42,944 bases of DNA, from assembly GCA_002811645.1 (NCBI GenBank), contig PDIP01000067.1:93681-136624 (forward strand), in the 5' to 3' direction. How positions within the stretch are numbered: position 1 is the first letter of the stretch; the number at the start of each line of letters is the position of its first letter. The notes under the pieces are model-generated. The model was given only the letters and a program-made list of their open reading frames with translations. It made no database searches and had not been told where the DNA came from. This stretch comes from Corallochytrium limacisporum. Taxonomy: Eukaryota > Opisthokonta. Below, in pieces: positions 8,838-18,208 of this stretch. A program made the position numbers and the translations under genes.

Positions 8838-10280
8838 TCATGGCTGTACCACCACAAACGGCACGTCCCCAGCCTCCGCAAACGCAGCTTCGTGGAGCAT
8901 GCGGTATGTATCCGCGCCCGTCATGGTCGAGGCGCGATAGTCTGGGACAGTCGTTCCTGCCATTCCCGGGCGAGACTCCAGGTTCGTCCGCAGGGTCGGC
9001 AGCGCTTTCGAAAGGAGCTGTTCTTTGACACTCCGTCGCCAACGCATGAGGTCGTGCTCGTGCGTGAGAGTCAGCAGCGTCACGAGCTCGGAAGGCGAAT
9101 CAAACCCAATAATCCGCTCGCCCGTTGATGTCACAGTTGGTTCGGGCTCCAACATACCACCGTCCCATGTTGCGGTGAAGGAGTCGGTGGGATTTGTGTC
9201 TGGACCAGGGTTTGGATTTTCACCTACGTCGTCTCTTCGCACCACCGCCGTGCCATCTGCGCCCGAGTGCCAGCACTGCGTCGCATGGATCACGGACGGC
9301 GGCAGCCATCCCTCTGTCACGCCTCCTGCCTCGCCCACAACTCCCCGCAGCACGCCCTGTGCCGTCGGATACAAATCATCAGCTCGTGCTCCCAGCCCTA
9401 GACTGCGCGTGACCTGGGCCATGCTGCACGCTAACTGGCAACGCAGTAAAGTCAAACGCTTCAGAGTTTCCTTTAGCGCCGGGTTCGGGTTGCCAGCCTG
9501 GCGCAGGCGCTCCATAAGGGCCCGTGCCAGTGCTTTGTACGCCTTTTTCACAGCGTTGAGCTGTGTGATCACTGATCTCTTTACCTCTGCAATTGTTAGC
9601 AAGCCCAGATCGCCCACGGATTCCCCCCCGACCGGATCAGCTGCAGCGCGGTGTCTTTCGTCCGTTTGCGCCCGAAGAATCAGTTGGCGATGCAGGGCCA
9701 TAATGGTGCCGTAGAGGCGCTGGCGGGACTCTGCATAACCCTTTGGCAGCCCTCGTAATTCAAAAATGGCGTGGGGCTGTGTGGGTGCTGTCTTTGCTGA
9801 CGCTGCCGGAGACGGCTGCTCCATTCTCGGAACCGCTGCTGATTGTGAAGCGGAGGCCAGGGATCCTCGCGATCCTCTGCGGGTTTGCTTCGATTCTGAA
9901 ATCGGTGTGGTACCGCTGGTTTTACCACCAGGTCCCCTCGGTGTGGGCCTTTTTGATCCTGTTGACCCGGCCGATTTCGCGCCTGTTGCATGTGTCCGGC
10001 CCGGTGTTGCCCTTGGAGAGACCTTTGAGGTGGGATTCTCCCTTGTAAGCCGTGCGCGCCGTAGAGCGTCCGCGATCGCTGCCTCTTCCTGCTCCACTGC
10101 CACTGTTGCTGCCTGTTCCGTAGCCTGCAAGGCCTTGTCGTGGCGCTTTTCCGCCTCTCTTCGGGCCTTGATCCGCTCAAGAATTTCCTCCAAGACAGCC
10201 AAGCTCACACGCTGTTGTCGGTGCAGGGCCCTGACATTTTCAAGAGTATGTCGACCTCTGCACTCAAACTCTCGGTCCAT
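8838..10280 (-). CDS. TEDC2-like protein (tubulin epsilon/delta complex), tentative
   Basis: A 480-aa protein with an N-terminal coiled coil (about 10-80, rich in Glu, Arg, Ala), a basic disordered linker (about 80-165) and two conserved-looking helical blocks. The first (about 170-290) begins FELRGLPKGYAESRQRLYG; the second is the last ~90 residues, containing ELVTLLTLTHEHDLMRW and ending FVVVQP. This order (N-terminal coiled coil, linker, a block opening with a 'phenylalanine-x-leucine...leucine-proline' motif, then a late helical block and a short hydrophobic end) is what I recall of TEDC2, the partner of delta/epsilon-tubulin needed for triplet centrioles. The match is by eye and partial, so the name is tentative; it is otherwise a hypothetical coiled-coil protein. 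The ATG at 10280 is the first in frame. It runs convergent to MCM8. Confidence 0.5.
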   Translation of the reverse strand: MDREFECRGRHTLENVRALHRQQRVSLAVLEEILERIKARREAEKRHDKALQATEQAATVAVEQEEAAIADALRRARLTRENPTSKVSPRATPGRTHATGAKSAGSTGSKRPTPRGPGGKTSGTTPISESKQTRRGSRGSLASASQSAAVPRMEQPSPAASAKTAPTQPHAIFELRGLPKGYAESRQRLYGTIMALHRQLILRAQTDERHRAAADPVGGESVGDLGLLTIAEVKRSVITQLNAVKKAYKALARALMERLRQAGNPNPALKETLKRLTLLRCQLACSMAQVTRSLGLGARADDLYPTAQGVLRGVVGEAGGVTEGWLPPSVIHATQCWHSGADGTAVVRRDDVGENPNPGPDTNPTDSFTATWDGGMLEPEPTVTSTGERIIGFDSPSELVTLLTLTHEHDLMRWRRSVKEQLLSKALPTLRTNLESRPGMAGTTVPDYRASTMTGADTYRMLHEAAFAEAGDVPFVVVQP

Positions 10281-11507
10281 GTTTTCTATTCTTCGTTCTA
10301 GATCTCTCTATGCACAGTGCTTTGCATGATCTGTGGTGACGGTCCTATAGCGGTGTAGTATGGCCCGTGAACGGCTCTTGCTGGTGCATATCTTCAGTTC
10401 CTCCGAGCTCTGGTCGAAGGTATGTTTCTGGAACTTAAAATTGAATGGAATGCGTATAATATCCATATAATTTGTTATCTCCTCCGACAGCCATGAACCG
10501 TAGGGAACGTGCCACGGGACATCGTGTCTCCTTCGCGCCCAAATAGCCACACATTGCACACAACACAGCCCCCCCCCCCCCGGGGGATCGCGACCGCTCG
10601 GGTTTTGAAGGGGCACCAGGGCTTGGAGGAGAGAGACCACCCCCTTTTCCAAAACTGTGGGACTCTCCCCTTCACCTGGCGCAGAGTGCGGCCAGCCCGC
10701 GTATCCAAACTGCCCAATGTGTCATCAAAGTCTTCGGGCACACAAAGCGAGGGGAGGGTGAGGGGGGGTTAGGGGAGTGCGGGACCAGCACAGTCAAAGA
10801 AAAGAGGAGTTCGGTACCACACAACCCCGGGAAGAAGAGAGGGTGGGGGTGGGCGGGAGTGCCACCAGCTCCCTATGGCCAAGAACGGTGATTCAAAAAC
10901 ACCCCTTCTGCGCACCACCAGCGGCCCAAAAAAAAAAAAAAAACGGTTGTCATTTTCTTTCCTTCGGCCTCCCCCCCCCCGGACGGTCGGAAAGCTGAGG
11001 TCAGGTGGCAACCCAGGGGGCAAGCGAAGAAAACCAAAGGGAATTGGTGAACACACGCTTTCGCTGAGAGGGAGCGAGAGACAGAGACAGAGAGATAGAG
11101 AGAGAGAGAGGGGGAGGGTAAAGAGAAGGGAAGGGGAAGAGGAATTGTGAGAGAGCGAGAGTTTGGGTTCTAGAAAGGGACTTGACCGGTGTCATGTGTC
11201 CGAGCGGGAGTGGAGGGTTAGGTGACAGGTGGAGGGTACGGTTGCTGTGCGCATGACCCACTGGAATTCTGTCATGTCCTTTGGATGAGAAAAAAATTGA
11301 ACATCATGTTATGGATCACACTGCAACGGAACACATAAGTGTGGGCACTCCTGACCATGGTGATGATTTGAACAATAGAGATTTTCTTAACGAATGAATG
11401 CATGTATGACAAAGTAAATTAACCCAAATACAAAAAGGCAAGGAAACTGTTTTTCAAACAAAAGTAATCAAACACATGAGCTCAATCACCTTCAGGGCCG
11501 GCAGACA
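10281..11507. other. Low-complexity intergenic region
   Basis: This 1.2 kb holds the upstream flank of the TEDC2-like gene and the 3' UTR of the bZIP gene. It is unusually repetitive: a run of 13 C followed by G (10569-10581), 16 A (10928-10943), a C-run at 10971-10980, and a GA-rich microsatellite at about 11069-11150. Open frames here are compositional artefacts. I see no gene or RNA. Confidence 0.6.
11069..11150. repeat. GA-rich microsatellite / low-complexity tract
   Basis: About 80 bases made almost only of purines, mainly GA dinucleotides with GACA, GATA and GGGGAG interruptions. It lies in the spacer downstream of the bZIP gene. Confidence 0.8.
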
Positions 11508-12866
11508 TCAGCTTTTGCTGCCGGAGCGGCGCCTTGATGCGGTTACTTCTACTTCCTTGACCTTTCTCTGAAGTGCCATGACCTTCGCGTTCAGCTGCTT
11601 GATTGTCTGATCACGCTTCTCCAGGGCAGACCTGGTGTCTTCCAATTCCTTCTGGAGGTTGGAGATGTACTCTTTCTTGCGAGCACGGGCGAGTCGTGCA
11701 GCCACACGATCCTTCTCCATCTTGATGGCCTTACGGCGAGCCTTCTCCGCGGCAATGCGCTGCTTCTCCTCCTCTGTAAGGTTTGGCTGTTTGCGACGGG
11801 TCCACTTCTTCTTCGGCTTCATTCCGCCGGGAATTGACGTGGTAGCGGCACCGACCGCAGCGGCAGCGGCCTGTGCAGCTGCGGACTTTGGTGGGCGGCC
11901 GCGGCGCTTCTTCATCGCTGGTGCAACCATGCCGACATCGTCGTCCATACCGGCAGACGCCTCAGTTGGAGAGCCAACGGTGACGACGGACGGCTGCAAC
12001 TGTCCCGCAGCGATTGCGGCCTTGACATCATGAGATTCACCTGCGGCAGACGCCGCGGCAGCCGCCTGTGCGGCAGCACTGGCGTGGTGGCCAAGGTTGC
12101 TGAGCGGACCACCGGCACCACCGTGCTGCTGCTGTGCGGCAGGATGCTCATGGAAAAGATTGTTGTCATTGTAAGCGTATTCATGCATCTGTTCACTGTG
12201 CTCGTTGGCATTGCCGCCAAAGATGTCGCCAGCCAGGATGCTGTTAATGTCGGATTCGATCGTGTCGCGGCTTCCATGCTCCCACATCATGTTCTCGCCA
12301 AACGGCAGATGGGAATAGGCATAGTGCCCGCTGTTGGGATGCTCACCAAAGCCACCGGTGCTGTGACGATGCGCAAAGGTGCCCATGTTGTTGTCGTCTT
12401 CGTTGGGGCCTCGGTTGTTGCCGTTGCCTGGATGGCCTCCAGCGATGTCTAGGAGTTGACTAGAGCTGTGGTGTCCGGATGCAGCCGTTGCACTGGCCCT
12501 GTGGCCGTGTAACTGATGGAAGGGGACAGGCACCGCGGTTGTGGAATCCTTGGTGCTCGTACTGCCTGCGGAGCCGGGATTCAGAGCACTTGATCCCGTC
12601 GCTGCTGCTGTGAGGGCGGCCTGATGCTGAGATGAGTGTGACGCGCGACTGAGTTCGTTGCTTTGCAAGCCGTCAGGGACCACCAGGTCGTCGTCCAAGA
12701 GATGCAGTTCGTTGTAATCAAACAACCCCTTGTTGTTTGGCTGCGCCTCCTTTTGCTTTGTATCCGGAATGTTGTCGGTGTTGTTGGTAAAGTTGCTGTT
12801 CACGGATCCGCTTTCCAGTTGAGTGTTTGGTAGATGATCGAGACCGTAAAGTTGGTCGCCGTTCAT
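11508..12866 (-). CDS. bZIP transcription factor with AT-hook
   Basis: A 452-aa nuclear regulator. The N-terminal two thirds are disordered and rich in His, Asn, Gly, Ser and Ala (activation-domain-like). An AT-hook (RRGRPPK, 321-327) follows, then a basic stretch (352-380) and a C-terminal bZIP. The basic region is DRVAARLARARKK (386-398). Zipper 'd' positions are L, L, I, V and V, seven residues apart from about residue 406 to 434. The oddity is the invariant Asn of the bZIP signature (N-x7-R): it is Asp here (D386, codon GAT), with Arg394 kept. The Asn normally contacts DNA bases, so DNA binding may be altered or lost unless the AT-hook compensates. The protein ends 18 residues after the last zipper heptad. 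Poly-Ala runs lie at 264-275 and 328-337. The subfamily cannot be set by eye. Confidence 0.85.
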   Translation of the reverse strand: MNGDQLYGLDHLPNTQLESGSVNSNFTNNTDNIPDTKQKEAQPNNKGLFDYNELHLLDDDLVVPDGLQSNELSRASHSSQHQAALTAAATGSSALNPGSAGSTSTKDSTTAVPVPFHQLHGHRASATAASGHHSSSQLLDIAGGHPGNGNNRGPNEDDNNMGTFAHRHSTGGFGEHPNSGHYAYSHLPFGENMMWEHGSRDTIESDINSILAGDIFGGNANEHSEQMHEYAYNDNNLFHEHPAAQQQHGGAGGPLSNLGHHASAAAQAAAAASAAGESHDVKAAIAAGQLQPSVVTVGSPTEASAGMDDDVGMVAPAMKKRRGRPPKSAAAQAAAAAVGAATTSIPGGMKPKKKWTRRKQPNLTEEEKQRIAAEKARRKAIKMEKDRVAARLARARKKEYISNLQKELEDTRSALEKRDQTIKQLNAKVMALQRKVKEVEVTASRRRSGSKS

Positions 12867-13497
12867 AACAGATTACAATTAAACACTCCGTTGTCCGGAA
12901 GTACGTTGTCGGATGATACCCGATCTGTGTTTCAAAAATACGTGACTTTCGCGGATGAGGGCGCTGTCACGTAGTGTTTCGTTCTTTACTGTTCTTGCTT
13001 TTGATCTCTGCTTGGTTTTAGTACCAATTAAAGTTCCTGTCTTAGCACAGAGCGCACCTTTTCTTTGCAACAGTTGCGTTTAAATTTTTCCTTCTTAATT
13101 CTTTACCCAATGTCGAAGAGACTTCATTAAAGGCTTGGAACGTCTTATAGCTGATGTTGAACTTGACTTCTAAGAATATGATTTACACTTAGTACCTCTG
13201 TCCTCTTGCATTTCTACCTTTTTGGGTCCCTTAAGAAGACTTAACTTCGCCGTTCATCCTTGTACGTGTTCCTATGTTTCCCTATCACCACACACCGACG
13301 GGCTGAAACCATTCGGATCTCCCCATTATTGATGCCAATTAGTTGTCTAGAGGCACCGCCATTCGGTGGTGGGGGGTTCACGCTTGATTATCATCCTGAT
13401 ATGTGCACCCCAGTGGCGGGCAGCCAAGCAAGTCAGTATGCGAAAGGGACAATACACTGGCATAGTTGTTAGAGGCAGATGTTAATGTTAAAGGGAG
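12867..13497. other. 5' flank of the bZIP gene
   Basis: This 630-base stretch is the upstream flank (promoter/5' UTR) of the minus-strand bZIP gene. The T-rich region 13050-13260 lacks any sizeable frame. Nothing else could be recognised. Confidence 0.5.
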
Positions 13498-13585
13498 CTT
13501 CATTCTTAATTTCCCAGCTGCCCGGTTACAACCACTCTTCAGACAAATGGAACCATCTTTGCTCCAGAACCCGCCCTTTCCCCCC
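13498..13585. repeat. Direct repeat, copy 2 (88 bp, exact)
   Basis: Identical to window bases 1-88. Downstream of the shared part the C-run is broken by T residues (CCCCCCTCCCCCCT pattern), unlike the pure 19-C run of copy 1. The copy marks the left side of the gene-poor G/C-run region. Confidence 0.9.
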
Positions 13586-13654
13586 TCCCCCCTCCCCCTT
13601 CCTCCAGGCTATTCTGGCGTTACCCCCCTCCCCTTTTCCCCTTTTCCCCACGCC

Positions 13655-14288
13655 TCAGCTCCGAAGTTTCGGTACTTTCACTATCCAGCCGAGTGCAGCA
13701 AAGGAGAGCGGGGAAGACCAGGCGCAGAGAATTCGGGGGGAGGGGGGGGGGGGGTGGGGGCAAAGAAAATTAAGCCCCCTCTTCTTTCTCCCTTCCCTGT
13801 CTTGGGCAATAAAACTGACCTCTATATACTTCATTAGGATAGCCGAGTCGCAATACTTTTGTGGGTACGACCGCAACAATTGGGACACAATGACTTTCAT
13901 AGCCAATCGGGCTTCTTCCTTGATGTCCTTCAGCGCCGCGAAGTCGCCCCCCCTTGGTAAGGTTGGAAACCTCTCCAGTAGGTATGTCAATAAAATCGCC
14001 CTGGATCCAAGCCTTAACACCAACTCTGTCCTCATTGTAGACCACGTCACCGGCAATGAAAACGTGAACTTGGGTCTGTGCAGTGTAGACAGTAACGTTC
14101 ACAATGGATAGTGGTGGGATATGGATGGTGGAATCCCACTTCTGGGAAACTGTTGTGCTTGTGGTTCCGGTATTTGTTGTTGTATACGCCGTGGCAAACG
14201 TATTGGATAGGCCTGTCTTGATAGTAGAGGTAGCCTCGACATCAGCAATGCCCCCAAACTTTGTGCTAGCTTTCGTACTGTATGGCAT
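13655..14288 (-). pseudogene. Frame-broken relic resembling aerolysin/ETX-MTX2 pore-forming fold
   Basis: On the minus strand, 14285 down to about 13955 encodes a Thr/Ser-rich stretch followed by a motif of the form DSTIHIPPLSIVNVTVY and then alternating beta-type residues with a late WIQGDF. This order (Ser/Thr-rich amphipathic hairpin, 'I-x-V/I-P-P-x-S' turn, long alternating strands, G-x-F/Y end) is the hallmark of the aerolysin/ETX-MTX2 beta-pore family, which includes eukaryotic natterin-like proteins. The frame is broken: an in-frame stop (14289-14291) precedes the first Met, no upstream lectin or receptor-binding domain could be followed, and at a run of seven C (13947-13953) the plausible C-terminal helix moves to another frame, open to 13655. 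Either it is a pseudogene or the homopolymer count is wrong. I infer the fold from pattern only and make no claim about activity. Confidence 0.5.
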
Positions 14289-16874
14289 CTATGGCTGGAC
14301 TCCCATTGTGGAAACAATGCTGGGTACAGGTATAGTTCTACCGTTCCGGGGGATGGGGTGGGGGGGGGGGCTGTCAGTTTTTTTTTATTGGTTTTTCCGG
14401 CCCATGTTGACCATTTCGCTCTCCACCAATCACCTGTGGTTCTCCAAAAGAACAATCGTGGACAAAGGTTATCGAGAAAACGGTCCCAGTTCCGGTGGTA
14501 CATTAACTACCCAATTTCATCCAGCACAGATGGTGACCCGGTCATCAGGTCCTGAGCAGCTGACGTCCATCTTTGTTCCTAAAACTCAACATGCGTATTG
14601 GATGGCACCAGCCATACACGCCCCATTCCCCCGTTTTCTTCAATGCTCAGTCAGGGGGGGTTCCCTATATGGCCATGTGGATCTTTTCGTCCGCCCAACA
14701 GACCGCTTGTCGTGTGCACAGAGTCACTTTCAAGGTTTGCCCCAATATGCCGTCAGAGTTTGTTTCCCTTGCTGTCCATGTGTCAATAGTAAGACTATAG
14801 GTCCAATTTCATCGAATAGGGGGTGTGCATCTGTGGCATTACGATCGTCCGCTGCTAAAAGATCTACTCGCATCCAAAATACACTCTTACCAGGTTCCTT
14901 TTTGGTTCATCATTGCTCATTGACAATACTAAATGTACTGGACTAAATGGACAGTGTTTACAATTTCTTGCATACCCCCTATTTGGTCACATTCTGGTCA
15001 GGCGTCGACCCGTATTACGGCAAACAGAGACGGCGAGTAGACAATCTGCCACCAGACACTGTCACACAGTACATTCTGTTCGTGCCCATCGATTGCCTGT
15101 TTGAGTCAAAGCGACGAAGAGCCAAAGAACGAATGGCGACCGGAACTCGGACCTCATACTGAATGTACACAAAATTGTCACCGCGGTTGCCTTTGGTCGG
15201 CCGGGTGTTACCCGTCGGAGCTCGCGCTCAACGCCCACAGAGGGGCTGTGCCAATACTTCTTACATAGTAAGCGCACCAAAATTTTGCGCTTCACAAGAA
15301 ATTGGCGGGTCACTTTATGTCTTTTCTCTTTCGTCTTCTCGTTTCTTATCACTGAGCGAGCGCCATCCCGCTGGTCTCCACCCAACGGACCTTCGGTAGT
15401 AGCAAAAAATATTGTACGTGTTGTCCCCCGTCCGCAACCGGCGGCCACAGGGCTGGTTGACTGACACCCACTAAGCACCTACCAAAAGCTGCGCCCCTGC
15501 CACCTTTTTGGGCCACTACCAATGTTAGGTTCTTTTGAATTATCTTTTTTTTGGGAACGTAACAGAATATTGTCCCTAGCAATGTATTTTCTATTCATAA
15601 TCTGAGTGCGGAGAATGTTAGGAGCATCTTATCCGATTGGACCATCTCGGTGAGGGCCCCGTACCAACGCCTATGTGTAGCATTCAGGAGCGATTGATAC
15701 GGGAACAAACACACGGCGGTTAAGGAATACAGGGACAACTTGAAATTCATTGCACCGTAGCATACGTTTGCTCTCTCAGTGATGATCGATGAGTGCGGGC
15801 AGCTATGCGATGCTACTGGATGCGACCACCAATCCCGACGTCTGATATGATCAATTCCAGTTTGCAGCTTGATATCCGTAAGTCCCTACTCGAATGTGTA
15901 TCAACGGAGCATATGCCAGGTCAACCAGGTGCGCGAGTCGGCGGAGTTGCGAAACAATCCATGCACCTAAAGGTTCTCGATTTCAAGCTGTGCATGCTAA
16001 ACATGCAATGTAAAGGCTCATAAACGAAATGAGGTGCCTCGCGCACCCCGGACTTTTCTGTAGGGTGTGCGCACACGTTTTCCTTACGTGCTATTCCGCT
16101 ATCGAGCGTTTCATGTATGTTCTACCGCGGGTGTTCTGTGTCTTCTCTATCGCATGCTTCCAAGATTCCCAGGACAATGAATAGTACCGAAAGGGAAAGC
16201 CCCACGCTTCTTTTTTCTCCAGACAGCAGCGATGACATAACAAGCCGCGCATTGAAACACCATATACGCACTATGGAGTATTGTCGACCTTAAATGCAGA
16301 GATCAATATGCTGCCAACTTTCTGTTTCAAAGACATTTCTTATGTTTCAGAACACACACCGCAAGAAAAAAAATTTGCTCTCCACCTCATAGCCTCTGAC
16401 CTCGCAGGCCCCACGCAGGCTCATTCATACATAGTGTTTTACTGGCATGACCTTCACACAGCAATTCTGTGGGGGAGGGGGGAGGGTTTTGTTGCGGAGA
16501 GAGAACTTTGATTCCAGAAGGGAAGCCAAGGGAGGCGGCGGGCCGAAACGGAGGGGTTGGGATGGGGGGGGTTTTGGGAGCACTGAGAATCTCTGGCCTC
16601 GAAAACGATGAGACTGCAGGGCATCACTGTAATTCCTGAAAAACAGACTGGATGGCAAGTGACTAAATCTCGTGGAGTGTGATTAACAGCTCTGATAGTC
16701 CCTGTCTGTTTGCGTACTATCCGTAGCCGTTCTCCCCGTAAGAAGTCTTCGGGATTCTAGTTTCGAAAGCGGTGGTGCCAAACACCTTGCCTCTGCTTTC
16801 CATCGTGGGTTGAAGCCCTTCCTTCAGGGTTCTGAGGAGAAGGGGGAGGGGGGGGGGGGGTGGGTTGGGGGGGG

Positions 16875-16951
16875 NNNNNNNNNNNNNNNNNNNNNNNNNN
16901 NNNNNNNNNNNNNNNNNNNNNNNNNNNNNNNNNNNNNNNNNNNNNNNNNNN
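16875..16951. other. Assembly gap (77 N)
   Basis: Seventy-seven unknown bases. Both flanks are almost pure G (13 G, T, GGG, TT, 8 G on the left; GA then 12 G on the right), so the gap sits inside a G-rich tract that probably could not be read through. Its real length is unknown. Confidence 0.98.
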
Positions 16952-18208
16952 GAGGGGGGGGGGGGTTAATTGGGGGAGGAGTCTAATTGCGCCGACACGG
17001 CGGATCGTCTCGTCCGACCACCGAGCAGGCCCCTACAGACGGAACCTGCTCTTCGTTGAGTACTCATGCCAAAACCCATGCTCTCCATTCGGGTAGAGCG
17101 GAGTGTGTGTGTCTTCTCTCTCGTGGCCCCCGCTTCTTCTCTCCCCCCTTGTCCGTTGTTGTCGTTTCTCTCCAAGGGTCCGCTATATTTGGTATTGAAA
17201 GAACCGATCTAGTTCGCGATTTCTTATTTTCGAGGACCCCAGAGGCTGTTCTTTGTTCTTCCTGTGCCCCGAAGGGGCGGGGGGATAGGTTGGGTAGCGG
17301 TCGGAGAGACGAGAGCAGGGGGGAAGGTGCAGACAGCCAATAGCCCTTCTTGTATTATATTCCCCTTGTCCGCCCATAGTCGCGGGGTACAGCCCAGGGT
17401 GGGCACCATTAACCAGGAGATGCTCTGTGGTACAGGTCGGCACGGCCGCTCTGATCGGCCCCCAGGGAATAAAACCAACCCAAAAGCCAGCAACAGGGCC
17501 AATGTTCTGTCCTGTGGCCCATGTAACCGGCTTCACCATATATGCCCGGGGAGTATTATCCTTTAAGAGATCTGAATGTATATAACAAATATATATTATT
17601 TTTTTGCCGCTGACCATTCACTTTCATATTTGGTGTTTTCCACTCCAACCCATAGTTTCCGCATTAGGTTCCACTTGCTCTCGGGTTGGTCAAAGAGGAT
17701 TGCGTTCGGGTGCACGAATGCGAGAGAACATTTGGGGAAGCCATTCCGATGTTCCGCACCGATTCTTATAGGTCCTTATCAGTACAAGACGGTATCATGC
17801 ATACTCAATATACTTACGTTTATACTGCTCTGAGGAGAGTCTGTAGTCTTATCTCAGAAACGCCGAAGACGTTTAGGGGGGGGGGGGAAGAGCACGAGCA
17901 TTGGGAGGGAACTAGCGAAGAAGGAGAAGGGGGAAAGGGATCAGTTCCCACCTTGACACTGTTGTATTGCCGTGCGCGCAATTGAAATTGGACACCCTTG
18001 GCCTTGGGTCGAGGCTCACCAATGGGCACAGAGCGAACAGCCGATGGTCTTGAGAGTGAAGTTTCATCCGTAGGTGAAATACAGTTTCTACTACTTAAAA
18101 TTGTAATGTGAACCATGTGTATATGGCAGATGCCTTTCCAATAGTAATCTCGGTGCATTTCGGGAACGGGACATAGTAGTCCCTTTGAATACGGAACACA
18201 CAGCAGAC

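Larger units (their letters stand above)
13586..18208. other. Gene-poor, broken region with poly-G/C runs
   Basis: About 4.6 kb without an intact gene. It carries long mononucleotide runs: 13 G at 13742-13754, 11 G at about 14361-14371, 13 G at 16848-16860, and 12 G at 17876-17887. It also holds the assembly gap and scattered short frames with frequent stops. On the minus strand, pieces at about 14750-14905 and 17400-17560 look faintly protein-like, but none could be named. Together with the relic at 13655-14288 this suggests decayed accessory DNA, or a stretch of poor sequence quality around homopolymers; the sequence alone cannot separate the two. Confidence 0.55.

Noticed and set aside
9025-9714. 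229-codon plus-strand frame
   Set aside because: Antisense shadow of the TEDC2-like gene, low complexity in Ser/Pro/Arg.
13479-14111. 210-codon plus-strand frame starting before repeat copy 2
   Set aside because: It runs through C and G homopolymer runs and the antisense of the relic, and has no protein-like features.
14104-14946. 280-codon plus-strand frame in the gene-poor region
   Set aside because: No domain or sensible composition. Its first part is antisense to the aerolysin-like relic, which has the better protein pattern.
18185-18208. TTG as a start of the TSP1 protein
   Set aside because: The ATG at 18209 gives a clean signal peptide; extra residues from a non-ATG start would disturb it.
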